Origin: Phycisphaerales bacterium
GTDB taxonomy: Bacteria > Planctomycetota > Phycisphaerae > UBA1845
DNA length: 40,053 bases
Direction: 5' to 3'
Assembly: GCA_013140575.1 (NCBI GenBank)
Contig: JABFSN010000064.1
Location: 1-40,053 of the forward strand
Position numbers and translations under genes: made by a program. The notes below the pieces were generated by a model. The model had not been told where the DNA came from. It saw nothing but the letters and a program-made list of their open reading frames with translations, and did not search any database. This document shows positions 1 through 8,151 of the stretch, piece after piece; position 1 is the first letter of the stretch, and every line of letters starts with the position of its first letter.

Positions 1-53
1 ATCGCCACCTTCTCCTGCCCTGTGAAATGCCGCCGTTGCTTCGCGTTGTTCAT
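1..53 (-). CDS. Transposase N-terminus (partial, runs off left edge)
   Basis: Reading the minus strand from 53 to 1 gives an open frame beginning MNNAKQRRHFTGQEKVA. It is preceded by a strong ribosome binding site, GGAGGA, 7 nt before the ATG. The basic 'KxRRxFTxxEKVA' opening is typical of the short helix-turn-helix transposase subunit of IS3-like elements, which binds the element ends. Only about 17 residues are inside the window, so the family assignment rests on this motif alone. The gene points away from the large secreted-protein gene that starts about 120 bases further on, so the insertion sequence end should lie between them, roughly 60-140. I could not recognise its terminal inverted repeat. 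Confidence 0.6.
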   Translation of the reverse strand, partial: MNNAKQRRHFTGQEKVA

Positions 54-175
54 GTCGTTTTCCTCCGATCGGGACCACACTAACCCGCACGGCCGAAAAC
101 TCCATTTCCGACTGAAGCAACACAGGCACGATTCGTGCATCAGGTGCAATCGTCCCCGGCGACAGCGACGGCGAC

Positions 176-3100
176 ATGGACGTGGACCTGCTTGACTGGG
201 CCGCGTTTCAGCGATGTTCCAGGATCAATCCGGGCCCACAACCCGTCGAGTGCGAAGCGCTTGACTTCTACCATGACGGCCGGCTTGACCTCGAAGACCT
301 GAAATGGTTCGTCTGCGCCGCCGGCGGTCCAAACATCATCCGCTCGGCCGTCACGCTGAACGTACCGGACGACCCAACGAACCAAACGCAAATCACACTA
401 AACGGCACATCCGCCGGCTGGCAGTCGGTTCGAATCTCCGGCGGCCTCACAACGACCACGATCAATCTCGACGATTGCGCATTCTCAACCCCGTACAACC
501 TGATACCCAACACCGTCAACTGGATTTACGCCACGGGCTTGCTTCCCGACGGCACGGCCAGCGCCCCCACCGGCCTCCAAATCACCCACGACCAACAGCC
601 GCCGAGCTTGTTCATCGACTTCCCGATCGACGGCGCGACCGTCACCACCGATTCCACTGATGTTGCCGGGCGCGTGGGCGACACGCTTAGCGGGTTCATG
701 GGCCTGACCGTGACCGTCAACGGCGTTTCCGCCGCCGTCAATCCCGGCATTGGAACGAACGGGACATTCTTCCTCACCGGCGTACCATTGGCCCCGGACG
801 GCCCCACGATCATCACCGCCGTCGCGCGCGACGCCCTGCAAAACCAAAGCTCGCCAAAGCAAATCACCGTGACACAGACGCCGATCCCCGAAAACGCCCC
901 CCAAATGACGATCGTTTCCGGCAACGGCCAACAGCCCATGCCCATCCACTCCCTGCTTCCCGAGCCTATCACGGTGCAAGTACTCCGCGGCGACGGCGCC
1001 CCCTTCGCCAACAAAGTCGTCAGCTTTCACGTCACGCGCAGCGACGGCCGCTTGACGGCCGACGGCGCGGGCGACGGCAGCATGATGCTTCAAGTGCACA
1101 CCGACGACGCGGGCCTGGCCGGCGCCCGATGGCGGCTGGGCAGCGACGCGGGCATGGGCAACAACCGCGTCGAGGTCACCTCGGCCAGCATCGTGGGCAC
1201 GGTCGTGTTCTGCGCCTCGGCCACTCCGGCCCCGGCCGGGCAGATCAACATCGGCTCCGGCAACAATCAGCGGGCCGAGGTCGGCGCACCGGCCCCCGAA
1301 CCATTGGAAGCCTGGGTCAGCGACGGTTGCAACCCCGTCAAGAACATGGCCGTCACGTTCACCGTCACCCAGGGCGGCGGCAAGGTGAATGGGCAGGACA
1401 GCATCACCGTTAACACCGACACCAGCGGCCACGCCGACGTGAATTTCACGCTCGGACCCGACCCCGGCAACAACGCCGTCGAGGCAAGCTTCCCCAACAA
1501 CCCCACCGGACCGGCCACGTTCATCGCCTTCGGCCTCGTTCGTGACGCGACCCGGCCGACGCGTTTCACCGGGCTCGTGCTCGACAACGCCAGTCAACCC
1601 ATCGCGGGGGCCAGGTGTACGCTCGTCGTTGCCGACCAGGGATTGTTCACGTCGACCGACGCGAACGGTCAATTCGCATTCGAAGATGTTCCGGCCGCCG
1701 GCGCTGCGGACCTCGTGGTGGACGGCCGATACGCGACCGCTGTCGGAGGGGAGGCGATTTCACCCTGCATCGACGCCGGCGGTTCACCGCTTCCCGACCC
1801 CTGTTTGTTCCCGTTCCTGCATTACGAACCGGTGCTCGTGCCCAACGCCGCCAACGCGCTGCCGTCGCCGATCCTGATTCCCCGGCTCGATCCCGCCAAT
1901 CGCGTGCCCTACCGTGGCACACAGGACGCGGTCCTGACCGTGGCGGGCGTGGATGGCCTGGAGATGACCGTCAAGGCCGGCACGCGCGTCACGCTCCTTT
2001 CGGGACATTGCGTCGATCCCGACGACCCGTTGTGTACCGGCGATCCCGGCTGCAACGCCGAATTCGGCGGGCCATGCGTTACGCTCGCCCTGAATCAGGT
2101 TCATCACGACGACGTGCCCATGCCCATGCCCGACGGCGCCGCCCCTCCGTTCGCTTGGACGTTGCAACCGGCCGGCACGACGTTCAATCCGCCGGTCAAG
2201 GTAACCTACCCCAACATGTCCGGCCTGCCCGCCGGGGCCATCGCAAACTTCCTGTCGTTCGACCACGACACCATGCAATTCGAAATCGTCGCCGGCGGCC
2301 ACGTTACCGCAGATGGGTCTTGCATCGAGACCGACCCCGGCGACGGGATCGACAAGGCGGGGTGGGGCTGTAATTGTCCTCCATACTCCGTCACCGGAAA
2401 CTGCTGTACCTGTAACACGAGTACGCCACCGCTTGACGAAACAAGAGAGGCTGGTGGCTTCAAGGTGTATGCGCCACCTCTCTTCTTTGGTCCCTGGGTA
2501 ACGGCCTATGGCGGCAATGGGCCTCATCGCGTGACAATATCCGCTCAGCCACAAGGGGACACAACAATCTTTGGCCAGGTGCACTATTACGCTTGCGAAA
2601 CGGATCCAAACCAATGTGGATCAGGGGGAGTCGAAAAAACAGTCAGTTTTGGGGCGGTAACGTCTGTCTTTACCGCCGATGCTTTTGCTAACGTGCGGGT
2701 CAGGTTCAAGGGAATACCTCTTGGTAGCGTGGTAAACGGTAGTGCTACTGTAGTTCCATTTCCATGTTGCCCCCAATCCAGTGAAACATCTTCTGCCAGA
2801 GTCGGTCTAGACCAATCATGGAACATCGCCGTCAACGGGCAGGCGGGATCGGTTAATCCAGGCGGGAGCTTTCGCGTCACGAATATCGCAGCCCTAGATG
2901 CATTTGGAGAAAGTGGACCGGGATCTCTGCCTGACTTTCTGAGCGACGATTTCGTCCGCATTGTGGGGTCAAAAGCCATCGATGGAACTACCTACTACGC
3001 CGTAAGTCAGCCGTTTCGCCTCACCCAGGGAGAGACTATTCAGGCCGAAGGCATTTCTGTCACCGAAACGCCGCCAGCGTTGCCGCAGAGCATTGCGATC

Positions 3101-4870
3101 ACCGAAGGTGCGTCCGTGTTGGAACCCGGGCAAGGAACCCAGTTGGAGGTAACGGCATCACTGCTTTTCGGCGGAGAGATAGATGTGACGCCCGGATCAG
3201 CGTTCACGACCTACCGGACGAGCAATCCCTCCGTTGCCACGCCGAACGAGAATGGCTTGGTCACCGCCGTAGGAGATGGAACGGCCTTTGTCACGGCCAC
3301 GAACGAGGGCGCAGCCGCGACAAGGGTTTTTACGGTCGTGAGCGAAACATCGACCACGACTGTTGAAGGATATTGTCAACGTGAAGACGGGACTCCGCTG
3401 CCCGAAGCCGAGGTGACCGTGCTTTCCGTAAAAGGATCGGGACTTACCGATTCCCAAGGTTTCTTTTCGTTCTCGATTGTAGTGCCCTCAACGATTGAAG
3501 CGATAAACATTGCGATCCGCGCAAATGGAGGGACTCAAGCTTTCTTGGAGACCGTATATGGGCTTCCAATCATCCCGAACGGCATCACCGACGCCGGTAT
3601 CATTGTCGTAAGCCCATACTTTGGCGACCTAGACTTGGGGCCGTGGCCGCAATTTCGGGGCAACAACCGAAAAACGGGGTCTCTCATTGCGCCTGGGCCC
3701 GCAACGACTCTATCATGGCGCCGCGGCGAAATTGCATCCGTGTCGCGCGGAGGGATCGCCATCGCGGCCAGCGGCGACATTTACTTCAAAAGCAGAGAAC
3801 TCGGGGGATCCTTTGTTTATCGGATCGATGGTGGGTCTGGGCAGGTACTCGCGCAGAGTCCGAATTTCGGGTTGCTAAGCTCGGGCGTTACGATCGGCGC
3901 CGACGCGTTGTATACGACGAGTTTGAGTCCAACTGGAACGCATGTCACGATTTTGGACAGAATAACTCTTGGGGTAATCAGCGAAATCAGTAGCCCGGCA
4001 TTTGGCAGTTTAGGCGATGCTCCGATTGTCAGTCTCAATCGAAACAGTCCAAGCGGAACGCATACGCTTTACGTGACTGATACTTCGCAGAGAGCCATTC
4101 ACGCGATAGACGCGGGCACGAATCAAGTGTTATGGACTTTTTTGGCGACTGCTCCGCAGGTGGCCGGCTCGAGACTGGGCCCAATTTGGCTAGGTGATGA
4201 CGGCCGCCAAGTCATCGCGTTTTTCGGCAATCAGACCAGCAATGGCGCCGTGGCCTTGGCTGATAATGGTGACGGATCTTTTGAACTACTTTGGACAGGG
4301 GGGCCGGTGGGATTCAATTGGATGGGGACAGGTGTGCTGAGCAGCGATGCTTCGCGGATATACGTGGCGACTTTTGCGAACGATGGTGCAGACGTCATTT
4401 GGGCGATCGATGCGACGAATGGCAAACCGATCTGGTCGGTTCCAAGCAACTCTGGAGTCCGGAACTTTTTTGGTCGTCCTGCCGTAGTGGGTGATCGAAT
4501 CTACGCAGGTGGCCACAACGGGCGAGTTACCGCAGTCATTGATGAGGGTGAGACCTATAGCGTGCCGTGGGAATATATTCCTGCGTCTGGGCAATTCGCC
4601 GAATTTACATCAATTTCGGCAGTGGTGACGAAGAGTGGGACTACTTATCTATACGCAGTTGACCAGGGGAATATGTTTGGCCAATTATTGGTATTGCGCG
4701 ACGATGGGTTGACGTATACGGAAATACTGCGGACCAGTCTTAATGGAACTATGGGCGCAAGTGGTTTTGGCAGCAACTCTGCAAGTATTGACAACGAGGG
4801 GTGCGTGTACATCGGTTCCGGGCGAACGACTGTTGCGAATGGAGGAGAGATTTACCGTTTTTGTCCATGA
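176..4870 (+). CDS. Giant secreted Ig-like / PQQ-propeller protein, 5' end missing
   Basis: A frame of 1564 codons from the first ATG. The frame stays coding-like upstream of it: codons from about 155 encode PGDSDGDGD, completing a dockerin-type calcium loop, up to an in-frame TGA at 113-115. No start codon with a ribosome binding site is present, so the true N-terminus and signal peptide are lost. Order of parts: a two-repeat dockerin-like module (residues 1-50, the second loop around DFYHDGRLDLED); Ig-like segments resembling Big_1 (about 240-480); a carboxypeptidase-regulatory-like segment (about 470-560); a Cys-rich stretch near 750-800; a Big_2-like domain (about 970-1060) followed by another regulatory-like domain; and a C-terminal PQQ/BamB-like beta-propeller opening with PWPQFRGNNRKTG. 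The role is probably extracellular or surface adhesion; no catalytic motif is visible. Base composition drops in the second half. It may be a broken gene. Confidence 0.8.
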   Translation: MDVDLLDWAAFQRCSRINPGPQPVECEALDFYHDGRLDLEDLKWFVCAAGGPNIIRSAVTLNVPDDPTNQTQITLNGTSAGWQSVRISGGLTTTTINLDDCAFSTPYNLIPNTVNWIYATGLLPDGTASAPTGLQITHDQQPPSLFIDFPIDGATVTTDSTDVAGRVGDTLSGFMGLTVTVNGVSAAVNPGIGTNGTFFLTGVPLAPDGPTIITAVARDALQNQSSPKQITVTQTPIPENAPQMTIVSGNGQQPMPIHSLLPEPITVQVLRGDGAPFANKVVSFHVTRSDGRLTADGAGDGSMMLQVHTDDAGLAGARWRLGSDAGMGNNRVEVTSASIVGTVVFCASATPAPAGQINIGSGNNQRAEVGAPAPEPLEAWVSDGCNPVKNMAVTFTVTQGGGKVNGQDSITVNTDTSGHADVNFTLGPDPGNNAVEASFPNNPTGPATFIAFGLVRDATRPTRFTGLVLDNASQPIAGARCTLVVADQGLFTSTDANGQFAFEDVPAAGAADLVVDGRYATAVGGEAISPCIDAGGSPLPDPCLFPFLHYEPVLVPNAANALPSPILIPRLDPANRVPYRGTQDAVLTVAGVDGLEMTVKAGTRVTLLSGHCVDPDDPLCTGDPGCNAEFGGPCVTLALNQVHHDDVPMPMPDGAAPPFAWTLQPAGTTFNPPVKVTYPNMSGLPAGAIANFLSFDHDTMQFEIVAGGHVTADGSCIETDPGDGIDKAGWGCNCPPYSVTGNCCTCNTSTPPLDETREAGGFKVYAPPLFFGPWVTAYGGNGPHRVTISAQPQGDTTIFGQVHYYACETDPNQCGSGGVEKTVSFGAVTSVFTADAFANVRVRFKGIPLGSVVNGSATVVPFPCCPQSSETSSARVGLDQSWNIAVNGQAGSVNPGGSFRVTNIAALDAFGESGPGSLPDFLSDDFVRIVGSKAIDGTTYYAVSQPFRLTQGETIQAEGISVTETPPALPQSIAITEGASVLEPGQGTQLEVTASLLFGGEIDVTPGSAFTTYRTSNPSVATPNENGLVTAVGDGTAFVTATNEGAAATRVFTVVSETSTTTVEGYCQREDGTPLPEAEVTVLSVKGSGLTDSQGFFSFSIVVPSTIEAINIAIRANGGTQAFLETVYGLPIIPNGITDAGIIVVSPYFGDLDLGPWPQFRGNNRKTGSLIAPGPATTLSWRRGEIASVSRGGIAIAASGDIYFKSRELGGSFVYRIDGGSGQVLAQSPNFGLLSSGVTIGADALYTTSLSPTGTHVTILDRITLGVISEISSPAFGSLGDAPIVSLNRNSPSGTHTLYVTDTSQRAIHAIDAGTNQVLWTFLATAPQVAGSRLGPIWLGDDGRQVIAFFGNQTSNGAVALADNGDGSFELLWTGGPVGFNWMGTGVLSSDASRIYVATFANDGADVIWAIDATNGKPIWSVPSNSGVRNFFGRPAVVGDRIYAGGHNGRVTAVIDEGETYSVPWEYIPASGQFAEFTSISAVVTKSGTTYLYAVDQGNMFGQLLVLRDDGLTYTEILRTSLNGTMGASGFGSNSASIDNEGCVYIGSGRTTVANGGEIYRFCP

Positions 4871-4996
4871 AAATGCTGGTCCGTACAAAGTTTTGGCCGC
4901 GTGGCCCACTCATTGCGCGGCGATGGGTGGGAATGTGACGATCGAATCGCGCGTAACTTCCGTCCGCGCATGCGTCCACCAGAATTCCAAGTCGCG

Positions 4997-5083
4997 GCCT
5001 CCCTCCCCTTCCGCCTCGGCTTTCTCCGCGCCTTCGCGTAATTCGCCTTTCCCCATCTGCGTCAATCCGTGCAATCTGCGGAC
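4997..5083. repeat. Interspersed-repeat-like segment in the gap after the giant gene
   Basis: The 350-base gap between the giant gene and the transposase debris holds no gene I can support. It contains strings such as CTTCGCGTAATTCGCC and CTGCGTCAATCCGTGCAATC. These resemble intergenic repeats seen in several planctomycete and deltaproteobacterial genomes ('gcgaaggcgcggag', 'gattgacgcagatg' on the other strand). Just downstream, TTTCGCC recurs several times near 5094-5118. A second, related-looking string lies at 25601-25630. The identification comes from remembered patterns, not from a search. Confidence 0.4.
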
Positions 5084-5218
5084 GCTCTCCTGTTTTCGCC
5101 TTTCGCCGTTTCGCCTTTTGCTTACCGTGCCCCCTGGACAGGCGAATCAGGGTGGCCGAGGCCGTGTACGAGCGCGGCCGGCTGGTCACCAACAAGGGAA
5201 ATCATCTGCGGCACGCCA

Positions 5219-6064
5219 TCAGGGTCCTATGATTCCTTCGCGAATGGCGTAGCGGGTCAGGAGACGGCCACGCCAGTTCTGCGTGATGTGGCAGAACATG
5301 CGGTGTTCGATCTTGTTCCACTTGCTCGTGCCTGGCGGAAGGTGGCAGATCGTCAGACGCAGCCCCAGATCGTCGGCCAGTTCCTGCAGGGCCACCTTCC
5401 ACAGATGCGTCCGACTGCTGTTACTGCCGCCGCCATCCGCGGTGATCAGCAACTCCTTCGCCTGGGGGTAACGCTGGCGGCCCATCTTCCGCCACCATCG
5501 CTTGATGCTCGCCGCCGCGAATCGCGCCGTATCGTGATCGATGCCCACGCTCACCCAGCCTTCGTTGCGCGTCAGATCATAGACGCCATACGGAATCGCT
5601 TTCTTCATCTTGGGGTCCGGGAAGTCATGCACGCGGACCTCTTCCGGCCGCCCGCGACGCCGCCACTCCCGACCGGCGTTCTTGAAATCGCCCAGCAGTT
5701 CCTTCTTTTTCGTGTCCACCGACACGGCCGGCTGACTCCGACGCTGAAATCGCAAGACCTCTTCATTGATATGAGCGAACTGCACATCACGGTCCGGATG
5801 GGATCCGCCCTCGCGCGTCTTGCGATTGGCCTGCAAACTGAACCCTTGTTCCGCGAGTTCTTTCGCCACCGTTCGAGGTCCCACCTGGAAGCCCTGACGC
5901 CGCAATTCGTCCGCCAAGTTACGCGTGCTCTTGCAGGTCCACCGCAACGGCGACTCGGGATCCCCCCGGGTCGTCGGGTCCACCACCCTTCTCAGCAACT
6001 CGCCCAGCCCCGGTTGCTTGTCCCGAGCCCGCTTGCGACCTCCGCCTGGCCGTGGAGTCGAGCA
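5219..6064 (-). pseudogene. ISAzo13-family (Rhodopirellula-type DDE) transposase fragment
   Basis: The minus-strand frame encodes a clear ISAzo13-type DDE transposase core. Landmarks are SPLRWTCKSTRNLADEL, SLQANRKTREGGSHPDRD, the catalytic-region strings SVDTKKKEL and LITADGGGSN, and PPGTSKWNKIEHRMF. The first ATG-initiated frame starts at 5998. Coding similarity extends upstream through PRPGGGRKRARDKQPG to about 6060, where it meets a different transposase without a start of its own. At the other end homology is lost soon after NWRGR, and a stop follows at 5219-5221. Both ends are therefore truncated; intact members are around 400 residues, and this retains about 270-280. It is not expected to be active. 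Confidence 0.85.
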
Positions 6065-6335
6065 TCAGACATTCGAGGTCTGGGTTTTGCCAAATATGGA
6101 AGAGGCTTCCCCAGTTTCCGCGTTTGGACCATCGATTGAATCGCTGGAAGACCAAGTTCCACTCCCCGAGTCGTTCCGGCAATTCGCGCCATGGCGCCCC
6201 CGTCTTGGCGATCCAGAGCATCGCATTGATGAAGCCGCGATTGTCCTCGGCCGTTCAGCCCGGATCGCCGGCTTGGCCGGGAAGCAGGTCCTTGATCTGG
6301 TCCCCTTGCTCGTCCGAAATCTCGTGTCGTCGCAT
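6060..6335 (-). pseudogene. IS5-family transposase N-terminal remnant with internal stop
   Basis: From an ATG at 6335, preceded on the minus strand by GGAGGA, the frame reads MRRHEISDEQGDQIKDLL. It hits an in-frame TGA at 6257-6255, then continues in the same frame through TAEDNRGF, MLWIAKTGAPWRELPER and GEWNLVFQRFNRW to LDSTA. These are the hallmark N-terminal strings of IS5-group transposases, with the first catalytic Asp in MLDST. The TGA sits where related proteins usually have an Arg codon, consistent with a CGA to TGA change. After LDSTA the frame runs directly into the ISAzo13 fragment, so this is the 5' third of a dead element at a fusion point near 6060. The native start and ribosome binding site survive. 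Confidence 0.8.
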
Positions 6336-6499
6336 CGCCGCGTTCCTCCGTGAATCGAAGGCACCGTTCGTCCCTGGACCGTCCCACACTCAAGGAATCG
6401 GCGCGGGCGTCGGAGTCGCTGGAATAAATATCAACACAACCTCGTAGGCGGATTTGGGGAAAGGTTCATGGGATTCATGCCGTCGGCGCGATTCGCGGT

Positions 6500-7909
6500 T
6501 CAACTGCGGGCTGTGTTCTCGTCGACGGTGGGCAGGGATAGCTGCACGCGGGCGCCGCTCGTGGACGCGTTGATGATCCGCACCTGGCCGCCGTGGGATT
6601 GCACGGTCTGCTTGACGGAGGCGAGTCCGATTCCGGTGCCACCGGATCGGGTGGTGAAGAAAAGGTCGAACACCCGATCGGCGATGTGCGGGGGAATGCC
6701 CGGGCCCGCGTCCGCGATCAGCACATTGACGAACTCGGGACGATCGGGGCAGGGGACGCACTCGACGGTGACGACGCCCGGTTGGGGCGAGAATTCGGCC
6801 GCGTTGGAAAGCAGTTCGATGAAGCACTGGACCATCCGCTCCCGGTCGCCCCGGACGAACGGTTCGGTTGCGAAGGAGATGCGTGTCTCGATCCGGCGTT
6901 CCTCGAGGCGATTGCGGATTTCGGCGACGGCCTGGTCCACGACGCAGCGGAGATCGAGCGTTTCGTGCGCGACGGACGCGTTGGAGGCGAACCCGAGCAG
7001 GCGCGTCACCCGATGATCCAGCCGGCGGCATTCCGACACTATGTCGTCGAGCCGCGAGCGTATGGATTCATTGCCCCGGTGGTCGACCAGACCCAGTTGC
7101 GCGGAGCTGGAAATGGCCGCGAGCGGGTTGCGAATGCCGTGGGCGACGGCCGTGCAAACTTCGCCGACGGCGGCCAGGCGGGCGAGGCTTTCGGCGGCGG
7201 CCTGCTGATGAGCGAGGGTCATCTGTTCGTGAAGCTGTTGAAGTTTGCGTCCGTACCAGAGCATGCCGATGAGGATCAACCCGACGATGGCGATGAAGAC
7301 GCGTTCGAAGGCCCCGTGGCTGAGGACGCGAGCGCCGTGGTCCTTCAAAAGGCTTTCCACGCGCATGAGAAACTCCTGCTCCAGTTCGGTGAGCGCGGTG
7401 ATGGCATCGGTCTGATGGCGGTCCATCGCGGCCATGGCGCGGGAGGCATCCTCGATGGTCGCGGCTCCGTCCCGCGACGGGTCGCCGGGGGGCGATGTTT
7501 CGAGAAGGGTGAAAATGCGTCGCTCCTGTTCGATCATATGCTCCAGGTGTCCGCGGAAGCTGGACAGGTCGATCTCCAGGTTCCGCTCCCGCCGCATTTC
7601 CGTGTTCAGGGCGATCAGCCGCTCGTCGAAGCGGGCCTTTTCCCAGGCGATGCGGCGGGTTTCGAAGACGTCATTGCCCGGGGCGTTGAGTTGCATGACG
7701 CGGAGGCGGAGGTGGGCCACCCATCGTTGACGGGTATGGGTGTTGGCGAGCTTGATCAGGGCGATCTCGTACGACCGGGTGGTGCGATGGGTCAGCCACA
7801 AGCTCGCGGCGATGACCAGCAGATCCACGGACGCGAGTACGAAGTAGTAATGATACCATTGCCAGCGGGCCCTTTCGTTTCCGGAGTTTCGCGGCGGCGT
7901 CTTGGTCAC
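6500..7909 (-). CDS. Membrane sensor histidine kinase (NtrB/ZraS-like)
   Basis: 469 residues from a GTG start, with AGGGAG 6-7 nt upstream. Membrane segment 1 is about residues 18-40 and segment 2 about 204-219. They flank a helical, charged sensor region of roughly 160 residues with no recognised ligand fold (CHASE3-like in size only). A short coiled coil leads to the HisKA motif AVAHGIRNPLAAI with phospho-acceptor His257. The ATPase domain has the N box (ELLSNAAEF), the G1 box (DAGPGIPPH) and the G2 box (GGTGIGLA). It should autophosphorylate at the membrane and pass phosphate to a response regulator. The obvious partner is the NtrC-family activator transcribed divergently 242 bases away. 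The signal is unknown. The 3' flank (6420-6499) shows no strong terminator. Confidence 0.92.
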   Translation of the reverse strand: MTKTPPRNSGNERARWQWYHYYFVLASVDLLVIAASLWLTHRTTRSYEIALIKLANTHTRQRWVAHLRLRVMQLNAPGNDVFETRRIAWEKARFDERLIALNTEMRRERNLEIDLSSFRGHLEHMIEQERRIFTLLETSPPGDPSRDGAATIEDASRAMAAMDRHQTDAITALTELEQEFLMRVESLLKDHGARVLSHGAFERVFIAIVGLILIGMLWYGRKLQQLHEQMTLAHQQAAAESLARLAAVGEVCTAVAHGIRNPLAAISSSAQLGLVDHRGNESIRSRLDDIVSECRRLDHRVTRLLGFASNASVAHETLDLRCVVDQAVAEIRNRLEERRIETRISFATEPFVRGDRERMVQCFIELLSNAAEFSPQPGVVTVECVPCPDRPEFVNVLIADAGPGIPPHIADRVFDLFFTTRSGGTGIGLASVKQTVQSHGGQVRIINASTSGARVQLSLPTVDENTARS

Positions 7910-8082
7910 CGATGCTCCCTTCCCATTCTATGCACTCCAGTGCCGGGGTCGTGCACCGGGGGAATGCCATGCCGTTCGGAGCCGAAGTGCAGTGTCGGCA
8001 AGTGTCGCGAGTCCGCAACGCCGGGTTGCCGCGGAACGCGGTCCACGGTGTCTTTCCCACGTTTCGACGCGGGGTCCTCCGC

Positions 8083-8110
8083 TTGACGATACCATCGGGT
8101 TCGCGAGAAT
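8083..8110 (+). promoter_or_regulatory. Possible sigma-70-type promoter for the response regulator
   Basis: TTGACG at 8083-8088 and GAGAAT at 8105-8110 are separated by 16 bases and would start transcription about 35 nt before the TTG start at 8152. The -10 matches TATAAT at four of six positions. Weak statistical support in GC-rich DNA. No sigma-54 site was seen in this divergent gap. Confidence 0.3.
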
Positions 8111-8151
8111 TGAATGGGCGACGGGATCGTTTCGTGCGGCGGAGGTGGAGT

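Noticed and set aside
5152-5231. Plus-strand frame ending YERGRLVTNKGNHLRHAIRV then a stop
   Set aside because: It looks protein-like and stops at the transposase junction, but only about 25 codons are visible, no start exists and I cannot name a family.
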